Shown here: positions 5,455 to 11,654 of the stretch, in pieces
How the letters are laid out: the number at the start of each line of letters is the position of its first letter
Position numbering within the stretch: the stretch's first letter is position 1
Notes under the pieces: generated by a model
Databases searched by the model: none
Told to the model about the DNA's origin: nothing
Seen by the model: the letters and a program-made list of their open reading frames with translations, nothing else
Virus record (IMG/VR): IMGVR_UViG_3300020385_000022
Location: 1 to 41,958 of that record
From: a virus
Length of the DNA stretch: 41,958 nucleotides
Reading direction: 5' to 3' (one strand)
Program-made: the position numbers and the translations under genes

Positions 5455-5709
5455 ATGGCTAGACTAACTAATGCAGATTTGCACAAAGATATCCAGTTAT
5501 TAAAGCAAGATATCGATCATATGAAAGGCGCTCAATTGAAAATGGCAAATGACATTTCAATGATTAAGCGTACATTATTAGATCCGGATAAAGGTGCAAT
5601 TGCAAGAGTTAATCGTAATACCGAGTTTAGAAAGATAGCTGGTGGCGCGCTATGGTCCGTTTGGGTAACCATGGTTGGCGTCCTAGCTAAATTAATATTT
5701 TGGAACTAA
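5455..5709 (+). CDS. Coiled-coil protein with C-terminal membrane anchor
   Basis: An 84-residue protein. Residues 5-45 have heptad-like hydrophobics (ADLHKDIQLLKQDIDHMKGA), residues 46-60 are polar, and residues 62-83 form one membrane span (GGALWSVWVTMVGVLAKLIF). The layout resembles small phage proteins of the XhlA/haemolysin type found near lysis genes, but no endolysin is adjacent. A holin-accessory role is only a possibility. Directly abuts the next gene. Confidence 0.5.
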   Translation: MARLTNADLHKDIQLLKQDIDHMKGAQLKMANDISMIKRTLLDPDKGAIARVNRNTEFRKIAGGALWSVWVTMVGVLAKLIFWN

Positions 5710-6108
5710 ATGAAAAAATCAGACTTAAAAAATAAATTAAAATCGTTAGTTAAAGAAGAAGTATCTTCTTTACTAGCCGAACGAGATTATAAATACGGCG
5801 GTTTATTAGATCCAACAGATTTTGATCCAGTAGATCCAGAAGTACATATAATAGGATTTGGTTCAATGACCAGATCTGCTTTACGTCAAGAAATTGTAAG
5901 ACGTTTACAAGGTGCATTAAAGACTGCAAAGGATGCGGCTACAGGAGGTAGTAATTCATATGATAAATTTAAATCACTTGAAGGAGTTTTAGAACCAAAT
6001 GGAGTACTTCAGCAACAATTAAAAGCTGAAAGAGAAATATCACAACAAATGGAAGAGTTACGTAGTCAGGGAGGCCGGCGCGCCATTCCAATCCCTAAAC
6101 AAAAATAA
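5710..6108 (+). CDS. Putative virion protein with capsid-targeting-like N-terminus
   Basis: A 132-residue protein starting immediately after the preceding stop. Residues 1-24 (MKKSDLKNKLKSLVKEEVSS, then LLAE) repeat the amphipathic leader seen at 1228, 2219 and 19047 and end in L-A-E before Arg25. After it come an acidic Asp/Pro stretch (DPTDFDPVDPEVH) and a helical region with many Gln/Arg (LQQQLKAEREISQQMEELRS). It ends in a basic proline tail (IPIPKQK). No known domain. Packaging into the prohead is inferred from the leader only. Confidence 0.55.
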   Translation: MKKSDLKNKLKSLVKEEVSSLLAERDYKYGGLLDPTDFDPVDPEVHIIGFGSMTRSALRQEIVRRLQGALKTAKDAATGGSNSYDKFKSLEGVLEPNGVLQQQLKAEREISQQMEELRSQGGRRAIPIPKQK

Positions 6109-6115
6109 AGTTTTA

Positions 6116-6146
6116 TTAGGTTATTTGAAAAAGTTTTTTTATATTA
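6116..6146 (+). promoter_or_regulatory. Early-type promoter with TTAG -33 box
   Basis: TTAG at 6116-6119, a 20-nt spacer, TATATTA at 6140-6146. The TTAGG -33 form is shared with the leftward promoter at 1075-1105. It would start a transcript with a leader of roughly 90 nt before the barrel gene at 6245. A TTTG at 6124 is present but at the wrong distance. Confidence 0.55.
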
Positions 6147-6164
6147 ATAAACATTGAAAAAATA

Positions 6165-6182
6165 TGTGTACCTACGTGCACA
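6165..6182 (+). promoter_or_regulatory. Leader hairpin upstream of the barrel gene
   Basis: TGTGTAC-CTAC-GTGCACA can form a 7-bp stem (one G-T pair) with a 4-nt loop, close to the expected 5' end of the transcript. An 8-codon ORF (6164-6190, MCTYVHIY) runs through it. Just downstream AGGAG-G-CTCCT (about 6189-6199) is a second inverted repeat that contains a perfect ribosome-binding-like sequence. Regulation by this leader is inferred. Confidence 0.4.
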
Positions 6183-6207
6183 TTTATTAGGAGGCTCCTT
6201 AATTTAA

Positions 6208-6219
6208 GCCAATATTGGC
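6208..6219. promoter_or_regulatory. 12-bp perfect palindrome in the barrel-gene leader
   Basis: GCCAATATTGGC is its own reverse complement and lies 26 nt before ATG 6245. A related near-palindrome, GGCGATATTGCC, lies at 6682-6693, about 28 nt before the next gene's start (6722). Both leaders share the sequence AATATTGGC. It could be an operator or an RNA element; no protein is known. Confidence 0.4.
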
Positions 6220-6244
6220 ATAATTAAACTATAGGAGAAATTTT

Positions 6245-6655
6245 ATGAGAAAGTTAATTTTAACAATTACATTAGCGTGTGCGTCATTAGTGACAGCTGA
6301 CGCGCAAACAAAAGGTGACTGGTACATTGGAACCGGCGACGTATCAAATGTCGCTTGGACAGAATGGGCTGTGTCACCAACAGTTGGATATGCAGTGACA
6401 GACGCATTAGTATTAGGAGCATCTGTTACGCAAGTAACTGACGAAACAATGAATGTGGATGTAAATGTAAGATATTTCTTTAACGGATATTTTGCAAGCC
6501 TAGAATCTAACTTAAATTTGGACACCCAAGATATGCATCTTGGAATTGGAAAAATGTTTACATTATGTGAGAATGTATATGTTGATCCAAAAATCGTTTA
6601 TAACACAGAGGAACAGACTACGAACCTAGGATTAGGGTTCGGATTCAGGTTCTAA
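6245..6655 (+). CDS. OmpX/OmpW-like outer-membrane beta-barrel protein
   Basis: A 136-residue protein with an N-terminal signal peptide (MRKLILTITLACASLVTADA, probable cut before QTKGDW). It then has about eight alternating amphipathic strands separated by short turns, ending in FGFRF with a C-terminal Phe, the usual BAM recognition feature of outer-membrane barrels. Size and layout fit the small 8-stranded OmpX/OmpW/Opa-like class. A phage copy would be exported by the infected cell and placed in its outer membrane. Known roles of such phage or prophage proteins include blocking receptor use by other phages, but that is inference here. The start is supported by a GGAG at 6232-6235. It differs from its neighbours by its long, palindrome-rich leader. 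Confidence 0.75.
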   Translation: MRKLILTITLACASLVTADAQTKGDWYIGTGDVSNVAWTEWAVSPTVGYAVTDALVLGASVTQVTDETMNVDVNVRYFFNGYFASLESNLNLDTQDMHLGIGKMFTLCENVYVDPKIVYNTEEQTTNLGLGFGFRF

Positions 6656-6721
6656 AGTTTTTAAGCGAGCTTCCTAATATTGGCGATATTGCCACAAAAC
6701 AAAAAAGAAAAGGACAAGATT

Positions 6722-6946
6722 ATGGATTCAGTAATTAAGTACGTTACTAACTTCTTTTCAGGATTATTAGCTATTTTTATGGCAGTTATTCCTGTATCGA
6801 TTGTTTGGTATGTATTAACTGGTGGTGCCGTATTTGGTATCGATGTCGTAGCTAATCTTTCAAATCTTATTAATCGTTTAGGCGAAGGTGGATTTGTTGG
6901 AATAGTAGTATTGGTACTGGTAGTATCATTCTTTACGAAGAAATAG
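6722..6946 (+). CDS. Small two-span membrane protein (74 aa)
   Basis: I place the start at ATG 6722 after AAGGACAAG; an upstream reading from 6680 begins at a non-ATG codon and is polar. Residues 8-33 form one span (VTNFFSGLLAIFMAVIPVSI), residues 36-50 are glycine-rich, and residues 54-72 form a second span ending in FFTKK. It could be a holin or another pore-type membrane protein, but no endolysin is in view. It shares leader features with the barrel gene and is followed by a strong terminator. Confidence 0.55.
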   Translation: MDSVIKYVTNFFSGLLAIFMAVIPVSIVWYVLTGGAVFGIDVVANLSNLINRLGEGGFVGIVVLVLVVSFFTKK

Positions 6947-6968
6947 TTTTTTATTTTAATAAGTTTAA

Positions 6969-6995
6969 GTAAGGCCCTCCGGGGTCTTACTTTTT
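6969..6995 (+). terminator. Rho-independent terminator
   Basis: GTAAGGCCC-TCCG-GGGTCTTAC forms a 9-bp stem with one G-T pair and a 4-nt loop (6969-6990), followed directly by a TTTTT tract (6991-6995). It ends the membrane-protein operon just before the promoter at 7018. Confidence 0.9.
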
Positions 6996-7017
6996 CTTAA
7001 ACATTTCTTGAAAAAGA

Positions 7018-7048
7018 TTTGGTAGAATGAAAAAGAATTGTTATATTT
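7018..7048 (+). promoter_or_regulatory. Early-type Bacteroidetes promoter
   Basis: TTTG at 7018-7021, a 20-nt spacer, TATATTT at 7042-7048. The core AAAAAGATTTGGTAGAATGA matches the promoters at 3106 and 4105, but the upstream AAAAAAAGCT box is absent because the terminator lies there. Confidence 0.8.
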
Positions 7049-7077
7049 AAGTATTATTAATTTAAAAGAAAGAGAAG

Positions 7078-7290
7078 ATGGCATATTATGTATCTCGAGT
7101 AAAAATTGCAACCGATACACCAAAAGGTGTTAAATGGTTGAATGAAAGTTATTTAGTCAATGCGGTATCAGTTGGTCATGCAGAACAATTAGTTCATGAA
7201 GATTTTAAAGATAGCGGATCTGATTTTGAAGTTAAGTCAGTATCGGCCTCTCCGATCAATAAAGTAATTGGTACAACTAAAAAATTATAA
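7078..7290 (+). CDS. DUF4494-like small protein
   Basis: A 70-residue protein: YYVSRVKIATDTPKGVKWLN, then ESYLVNAVSVGHAEQLV and a FEVKSVSASPI strand. This order (basic strand, ESYLV-A-S-EAE helix, EV strand) resembles the Bacteroidetes phage family DUF4494, whose function is unknown. First gene after the promoter at 7018-7048. It ends in TTKKL. The family call is by eye and moderate. Confidence 0.5.
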   Translation: MAYYVSRVKIATDTPKGVKWLNESYLVNAVSVGHAEQLVHEDFKDSGSDFEVKSVSASPINKVIGTTKKL

Positions 7291-7294
7291 GGAG

Positions 7295-7699
7295 ATGGTA
7301 GAATATGAAGTTAATGACAAAGTTGTATTTCGATTCAACAACGTAAATGAAGTAGCCGTTATAACAAATGTGCGACGGCATAAAAAAACAATAACAGGTT
7401 ATGATATCAGATCTGAAAAAGGTTCTGGTTACGTTATTGTACAAGTGGATGCTAATTTAACTACCAGACAACGTAATAAACGTGTCGAGTATCCGCTAAT
7501 TGATTCCAAGTTAACCGCGGCTTGGATTGGTAGTGATTCCGAAACAAATTTATTTGCAAAAGAAAATGTAGGACATACTCGTCAGAACTTTTCAAAAGAT
7601 ATGACTTTAGTTTTAGATGGTGAAGGTTCTGGATGTGTCCAGCATTTTGAAAGACATAACGATTTAATATTTCCAACTCAAGGACCTAGATCATTTTAA
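7295..7699 (+). CDS. Hypothetical protein with SH3-like N-terminal half
   Basis: A 134-residue protein. I take ATG 7295, which sits right after AAGGAG; a longer reading from 7268 needs a TTG start and overlaps the upstream gene by 23 nt. Residues 1-50 (YEVNDKVVFRFNNVNEVAVI, then GYDIRSEKGSGYVIVQ) look like a beta barrel of SH3 type. The rest has no recognisable motif. Function unknown. Confidence 0.55.
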   Translation: MVEYEVNDKVVFRFNNVNEVAVITNVRRHKKTITGYDIRSEKGSGYVIVQVDANLTTRQRNKRVEYPLIDSKLTAAWIGSDSETNLFAKENVGHTRQNFSKDMTLVLDGEGSGCVQHFERHNDLIFPTQGPRSF

Positions 7700-7700
7700 T

Positions 7701-7982
7701 ATGAATAAATTTCAAAAAAAAGTACTTAAACAATTTCCAAATGCATATGTAGAATCATCTGCAACTGGATTGCGTATTATTAATAATGATCGGTATTTAG
7801 CTAAAGAATTTTATATGCCAGATACCACATGTGAAGATACGGCATGGGAATATGCGGCATTGGCATGTAAAATGGCTCAAAATTTTAATCGGGCCCATCC
7901 CTCGAGGATGGATCTTAGTGATGTTGAAAATAAGTTAGCTAGAATTAATCGACGTAAACGGAATGGTAGACGTGTTAAATAA
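7701..7982 (+). CDS. Hypothetical protein (93 aa)
   Basis: Starts at a TAATATG context 1 nt after the previous stop. The N-terminus (KFQKKVLKQFPNAYVE) resembles a short recurrent phage motif, followed by a strand-turn-strand, a helical middle (CEDTAWEYAALACKMAQNFN) and a basic tail (INRRKRNGRRVK). The basic tail suggests nucleic-acid contact. It overlaps the methyltransferase gene by 20 nt. Function not recognised. Confidence 0.55.
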   Translation: MNKFQKKVLKQFPNAYVESSATGLRIINNDRYLAKEFYMPDTTCEDTAWEYAALACKMAQNFNRAHPSRMDLSDVENKLARINRRKRNGRRVK

Positions 7983-8646
7983 ATTAAAAGAAATATTCAT
8001 GGTAGATAAAGTAATACCTCGAGGTAAAGAATGGCCAGATGAAAAACAAGGAGTGTTACCAGATGATTGGCAACCTACGGAAGAATTAACTCCATTAGAT
8101 ACAGATCCAGAATATTTAGAATATTCTGCAGAAGCCGTAGGATTTGGTAATCGTGAAATGCAATGGGATTTATATAGGAATGTAGTATCTCATATTCCGG
8201 AAGGTGATAGTGTATTAGATTTTGGTTGCGCGCGCGGAGATTTTAAAATATTTTATGCAAATGATTATAAATTTGATTTAGATTATATTGGTATTGATAT
8301 GAATCAAAACTTGATTAATGCTGGATTGAAAGTATATGAAAATACAGTTGATATAAGATGTGAAGATTGGTTCAAGCTTGATAAAAATTTAAAAATGGAT
8401 TGGTGTATTAATATTAAATCTAATAATTTACGATATGATGCAAATTTAAAATTATCAGATAACCAATATCTTAAAGATACAATCCAATCAATGTATGATC
8501 ATGCAAATAACGGTATTGTTATATTACTAGATAGCACAGTACATAATCCTGGCGATGTTTTAGTTTGGGCACAGGATACTTTAGGAGGAGTGGCAATAGA
8601 CCATTCTTTTTCAGATAACGAATATACATTAATAATTTATAAATAA
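7963..8646 (+). CDS. SAM-dependent methyltransferase
   Basis: A 227-residue protein with a Rossmann-type methyltransferase core. Motif I VLDFGCARGDF at residues 84-94 binds SAM; YIGIDMN at about 109-115 is the second strand with its acidic ribose-binding residue. A later strand (NGIVILLDS) fits the core fold. There is no DPPY or PC motif, so it is not an obvious DNA adenine or cytosine methylase. Small-molecule, RNA or protein substrates are possible. The first 60 residues are acidic and proline-rich. The start at 7963 overlaps the upstream gene; ATG 7999 is an alternative. Confidence 0.75.
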   Translation: MVDVLNKLKEIFMVDKVIPRGKEWPDEKQGVLPDDWQPTEELTPLDTDPEYLEYSAEAVGFGNREMQWDLYRNVVSHIPEGDSVLDFGCARGDFKIFYANDYKFDLDYIGIDMNQNLINAGLKVYENTVDIRCEDWFKLDKNLKMDWCINIKSNNLRYDANLKLSDNQYLKDTIQSMYDHANNGIVILLDSTVHNPGDVLVWAQDTLGGVAIDHSFSDNEYTLIIYK

Positions 8647-8659
8647 AAAGAACCAGATC

Positions 8660-8929
8660 ATGGGAAGAGTAAACAATGCATTTGCGTATGATAAGAAACG
8701 CAGTCAAAGAATGGGAAAATTGTATAGTACAATTGATTTCAATGTAAATGATAAAATCTCTGCGGATTTATTTAAAGCAGTTCCAGAGAAACCAATTGTT
8801 GGTGAATTAGAAATTGGTGGCAAATCATTTAAAGTAACATATCAAGAAATTGATGCAATGATGACAACGTTGCAAGAAGCAAAACGAACCGTAGAATCTA
8901 AGTATCGATTAGGTCTTATGAATAAGTAA
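8660..8929 (+). CDS. Hypothetical protein (89 aa)
   Basis: Basic N-terminus (MGRVNNAFAYDKKRSQRMGK), then a mixed alpha/beta body with a C-terminal helix (YQEIDAMMTTLQEAKRTVES). No known motif. It lies 13 nt after the methyltransferase in the same transcription unit and before a late-type motif. Function not recognised. Confidence 0.55.
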   Translation: MGRVNNAFAYDKKRSQRMGKLYSTIDFNVNDKISADLFKAVPEKPIVGELEIGGKSFKVTYQEIDAMMTTLQEAKRTVESKYRLGLMNK

Positions 8930-8935
8930 AATTTG

Positions 8936-8949
8936 ATATTTATTTAAAA
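8936..8949 (+). promoter_or_regulatory. Putative late promoter (ATATTTAT motif)
   Basis: ATATTTATTTAAAA ends (ATATTTAT) 17 nt before ATG 8960 and is followed by an AGGTAAGG ribosome-site-like sequence. Identical over 14 nt to the copy at 1195. Confidence 0.55.
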
Positions 8950-8959
8950 GAGGTAAGGT

Positions 8960-9163
8960 ATGACAAAATGGGCATTGTATACACGATATTCAAATGAAAA
9001 TAGATCTTATGTTATGTCAACAGAACAAACTTCGAAGGCAGAAGCAAGAGCTTATTTTATGGGTATTAAACGATTAAATGCAGAACAATTTGATAATCTT
9101 TATCAAGTCGATCTCATGAAAGAATCAAAATCAAATCCTAATAAAGGATTATTACTTGGATAG
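8960..9163 (+). CDS. Hypothetical protein (67 aa)
   Basis: Begins MTKWALYTRYSNENRSYVMS, followed by a helix (SKAEARAYFMGIKRLNAEQF). Its order (strand, TE-T-SKAEARAYF helix, YQVDL strand) resembles small phage proteins of the DUF4494 type seen at 7078, but the match is weak. Preceded by a late-type promoter. Function unknown. Confidence 0.5.
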   Translation: MTKWALYTRYSNENRSYVMSTEQTSKAEARAYFMGIKRLNAEQFDNLYQVDLMKESKSNPNKGLLLG

Positions 9164-9165
9164 AT

Positions 9166-9576
9166 ATGACATTTTCAGAACTAAATATTGATGAAGATAC
9201 ATTTGATATTTTCATAAACATTAATGCAACTCATAAAATTGAATTTTTATCTGATGCGTTGGAGTTTGGTGCTGAGGCTGCCATGTTAAAACAAATCGAA
9301 CGATTGTCAAGTGAGTTTGAATCGACACCTAAAATGCCAGTAGTATCATCACAAGACTTTATGTCAGGTGATTATAGATTATGTGTTACTACTCTTGAAA
9401 ATGAAGTTCAATTAAATTCGGATAGTCCTAAAACAATACGAGCCTTTGTTTTAAAACTATTTATGGATGGCGTTATACTAATGCCATTAGATACAAAAAA
9501 ATCAGAAATGGATATGTACCGGTATTTTAAAGCTTTCAAAGTGGAAGGCCGGTGCAATCCAATTTCTTTAAGTTAA
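9166..9576 (+). CDS. Hypothetical protein (136 aa)
   Basis: An acidic protein starting 2 nt after the upstream stop. It has a helical N-terminal half (KIEFLSDALEFGAEAAMLKQ) and a C-terminal region (FVLKLFMDGVILMPLDTKKS) with mixed secondary structure. No membrane span or catalytic motif recognised. It shares the operon of gene 8960. Confidence 0.5.
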   Translation: MTFSELNIDEDTFDIFININATHKIEFLSDALEFGAEAAMLKQIERLSSEFESTPKMPVVSSQDFMSGDYRLCVTTLENEVQLNSDSPKTIRAFVLKLFMDGVILMPLDTKKSEMDMYRYFKAFKVEGRCNPISLS

Positions 9577-9582
9577 TTACAA

Positions 9583-9822
9583 ATGTCCTACCAATTTATC
9601 GATCATGGTGATCAAAAACTTTTAATCAAACGTACCTTTAAAGAGTATCAATTAAAGCCTCAATTTAATGTTGATGTATTAAATAAGTGGCTTGGTACAG
9701 ATATAATATTACGTAAGAATGGCATATTCTATTGCTGTGAAACAATACAAGACGCCACAATAATTGAACCGGAAGAAGTTCCGGTACTTACACAAAACTC
9801 AGGAAGTACGCAGCCATCATAA
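9583..9822 (+). CDS. Hypothetical protein (79 aa)
   Basis: Begins MSYQFIDHGDQKLLIKRTFK. The middle (NKWLGTDIILRKNGIFYCCE) is strand-rich with two adjacent cysteines, and the tail is polar. A GC-rich hairpin (ACCGGAA-GAAG-TTCCGGT, 9768-9785) sits near its 3' end without a T-run. No family recognised. Confidence 0.5.
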   Translation: MSYQFIDHGDQKLLIKRTFKEYQLKPQFNVDVLNKWLGTDIILRKNGIFYCCETIQDATIIEPEEVPVLTQNSGSTQPS

Positions 9823-9865
9823 CTAGCACGTATAATCCTTTTGATATTTCTACTTTTCTTTTCAT
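9788..9865 (-). CDS. Possible tiny leftward membrane peptide (25 aa)
   Basis: The minus strand reads MKRKVEISKGLYVLVMMAAY followed by FLSFV: a basic head and one short hydrophobic stretch, like the tiny membrane peptides at 4171 and 4733. It overlaps the 3' end of gene 9583-9822 antisense, and I find no good promoter for it. It may be chance; reported at low confidence. Confidence 0.2.
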   Translation of the reverse strand: MKRKVEISKGLYVLVMMAAYFLSFV

Positions 9866-9903
9866 ATTATAATATAACAACATTTTCTCTAAAACATATT
9901 AAG

Positions 9904-9918
9904 TAAACATTAAGTTTA
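9904..9918. promoter_or_regulatory. Inverted repeat upstream of the 9955 promoter
   Basis: TAAAC-ATTAA-GTTTA is a 5+5 inverted repeat embedded in three spaced TTAAG units (9899-9925). It lies about 37 nt before the -33 box of the next promoter, a position suited to a transcription-factor site. In AT-rich DNA a 5-bp repeat is weak evidence alone. Confidence 0.3.
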
Positions 9919-9954
9919 CATTAAGAAACTTTTTTAAAAAAAGCTGCCAAAAGA

Positions 9955-9985
9955 TTTGGTAGCGTGAGAACTATTCCTTATTTTT
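9955..9985 (+). promoter_or_regulatory. Early-type Bacteroidetes promoter before the ligase operon
   Basis: TTTG at 9955-9958, a 20-nt spacer, TATTTTT at 9979-9985. It carries the AAAAAAAGCT box upstream and shares its leader (ATATAGTAGATAATTA) with the promoter at 4105. It drives genes 10016 and the DNA ligase. Confidence 0.8.
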
Positions 9986-10015
9986 ATATAGTAGATAATT
10001 AATTAAAATAAAGAT

Positions 10016-10312
10016 ATGGAAAGATTAAATTTAAACCGATTATTAAAGATTCAAGAGATTGCGGAATGCGAAGTAGAAATTTGCGCCGATAATGTTACAA
10101 AAGAATTGGATACCTTTAATAATGAAAAGTATGAAAATGTAGTTTCATTTGTAGAATTAAGATTTGGTTATTGGAGAATGTTAACCGAAGAGCAATTAGA
10201 ACAAATTCATGAAGTACTTCAAGAAAGATTTCTTAAAATGGAACTTTGGATGGATGATTGGGATGAAGATTGTGGTAGAAAAGTGAGTTATAGAATTATA
10301 GATAAATACTAA
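10016..10312 (+). CDS. Hypothetical acidic helical protein (98 aa)
   Basis: A probably helical protein (LNLNRLLKIQEIAECEVEIC, then LTEEQLEQIHEVLQERFLK), net acidic, ending in a polar YRIIDKY. First gene after the promoter at 9955 and 3 nt before the DNA ligase, so it is made with the repair/replication set. Function not recognised. Confidence 0.5.
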   Translation: MERLNLNRLLKIQEIAECEVEICADNVTKELDTFNNEKYENVVSFVELRFGYWRMLTEEQLEQIHEVLQERFLKMELWMDDWDEDCGRKVSYRIIDKY

Positions 10313-10315
10313 GAT

Positions 10316-11611
10316 ATGAATAAAGATTTAAAACGATTATTAGATTTTGTTAACCAAATGAAGGCTACTTCTTCTCTTAATGAGAAAAAGGTTATTATTG
10401 GTACTATTAAGAACGATGAGTTCATTAAACGGGCCTTAAAATACGCCTATGACCCCTATAAGAAGTACTATGTTACTTCTGCGACTTGTAAGAAAAGATC
10501 CGATTTATATGAACTTCCAGTCTTTGCTGATCTGTTCTGTATATTAGATGATTTGAATAGTAGGTATTATACCGGACATGATGCAATTGGATTAGTAAAT
10601 GGGTTTATTAAAGAACAAGATGAGCAATTTGAAGATCTAATTTTTTCAATTATTGATCGTAATTTGGAACTTCGTGCATCTGCATCAGTTATTAACAAAG
10701 TTATTCCTGGATTGATTCCAACCTTTGATGTTGTCTTAGCTAATAAGTTTGATCCTAAACGAGCTGATTGGAACGATGTATGGTTAGCATCTCGTAAGTT
10801 AGATGGCGTACGATGTATTACAATTGTCGATATACAAGGTAATGTTAAATGTTATTCACGTCAAGGTAATGAGTTTGAAACATTGAATGTGGTACGAGAA
10901 GCCGTTAAACAAATGGGACTTCGTGGTGTTGTATTTGATGGAGAAATTTGTTTAATGGACAAAGATGGTAATGAAGATTTTCCAGGTATCATGAAACAAA
11001 TCAAAAGAAAAAATCATACTATTGACAATCCTCGATATGTGATGTTTGATTATTTAACCTTATCAGAATTTGATAACAAGTCAAGTGAAATGCCGTTAAC
11101 CGGTAGATTAGGTAGATTTGCTAAGATTACATCATATATAGAAAGTTCTATATATTTAAGTGTATTAAATCAGGTAGTAGTTAACGATGATGATCATTTT
11201 GCTAAATTAAGTGCAGAAGCAGAAAAGTTAGGACATGAAGGTCTTATGGTAAGAAAGAATGTTGGCTATGAAGGTAAGAGAACTCAAAACTTATTGAAAG
11301 TTAAAAAGTTTCATGATGCAGAATATCAAGTTGTAGATTTAGATTTTGAAGACCACCGTGTTATCCGAGAAGGTAAAGAAGTTGTAATGCCAATGTTAGC
11401 TCAGGTATGGATTGAGCATAAAGGTTATAAAGTAGCAGTTGGTTCTGGATGGAACCAAGAACAACGAATCCGTTACCAGAAAAATCCTAGCGAGTTAATT
11501 GGTAAAACAATTACCGTTCAGTACTTTGAAGAGACTAAGAATCAGCAAGGAGGCCTTTCATTACGATTCCCAACCGTTAAGCATGTCTTTGAAAATGGAA
11601 GAAATTGCTAA
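10316..11611 (+). CDS. ATP-dependent DNA ligase (T4 gp30-like)
   Basis: A 431-residue ligase that seals nicks using ATP. The nucleotidyltransferase motif I is KLDGVR with catalytic Lys161, nearly the same position as Lys159 of T4 ligase. Later motifs are visible: FDGEICLMD (motif III), HEGLMVRK (motif IV) and LLKVKKFHD (motif V), followed by a C-terminal OB-fold region (VVMPMLAQVWIEHKGYKVAV). The N-terminal 150 residues are a T4-like DNA-binding domain. Length is slightly below T4 gp30 (487). It probably joins Okazaki fragments and repair products. Transcribed from the promoter at 9955 after one small gene. Confidence 0.93.
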   Translation: MNKDLKRLLDFVNQMKATSSLNEKKVIIGTIKNDEFIKRALKYAYDPYKKYYVTSATCKKRSDLYELPVFADLFCILDDLNSRYYTGHDAIGLVNGFIKEQDEQFEDLIFSIIDRNLELRASASVINKVIPGLIPTFDVVLANKFDPKRADWNDVWLASRKLDGVRCITIVDIQGNVKCYSRQGNEFETLNVVREAVKQMGLRGVVFDGEICLMDKDGNEDFPGIMKQIKRKNHTIDNPRYVMFDYLTLSEFDNKSSEMPLTGRLGRFAKITSYIESSIYLSVLNQVVVNDDDHFAKLSAEAEKLGHEGLMVRKNVGYEGKRTQNLLKVKKFHDAEYQVVDLDFEDHRVIREGKEVVMPMLAQVWIEHKGYKVAVGSGWNQEQRIRYQKNPSELIGKTITVQYFEETKNQQGGLSLRFPTVKHVFENGRNC

Positions 11612-11618
11612 TCAATTA

Positions 11619-11649
11619 TTTGTTTATTTGTAAAATTTTTCTTATATTT
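11619..11649 (+). promoter_or_regulatory. Early-type Bacteroidetes promoter before uvdE
   Basis: TTTG at 11619-11622, a 20-nt spacer, TATATTT at 11643-11649. Only about 5 nt separate the -7 box from ATG 11655, so the transcript would be leaderless or have a minimal leader. Confidence 0.6.
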
Positions 11650-11654
11650 AAAAT

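Noticed and set aside
6124-6146. TTTG at 6124 as the -33 box of the barrel-gene promoter
   Set aside because: It is only 12 nt from TATATTA. The TTAG at 6116 has the 20-nt spacing shared by the other promoters.
7268-7294. Extended N-terminus of gene 7295 from TTG 7268
   Set aside because: It overlaps the DUF4494-like gene and bypasses the ATG that follows AAGGAG.
9768-9785. ACCGGAA-GAAG-TTCCGGT hairpin as a terminator
   Set aside because: The stem is good (7 bp), but it lies inside gene 9583-9822 and no T-run follows on either strand.
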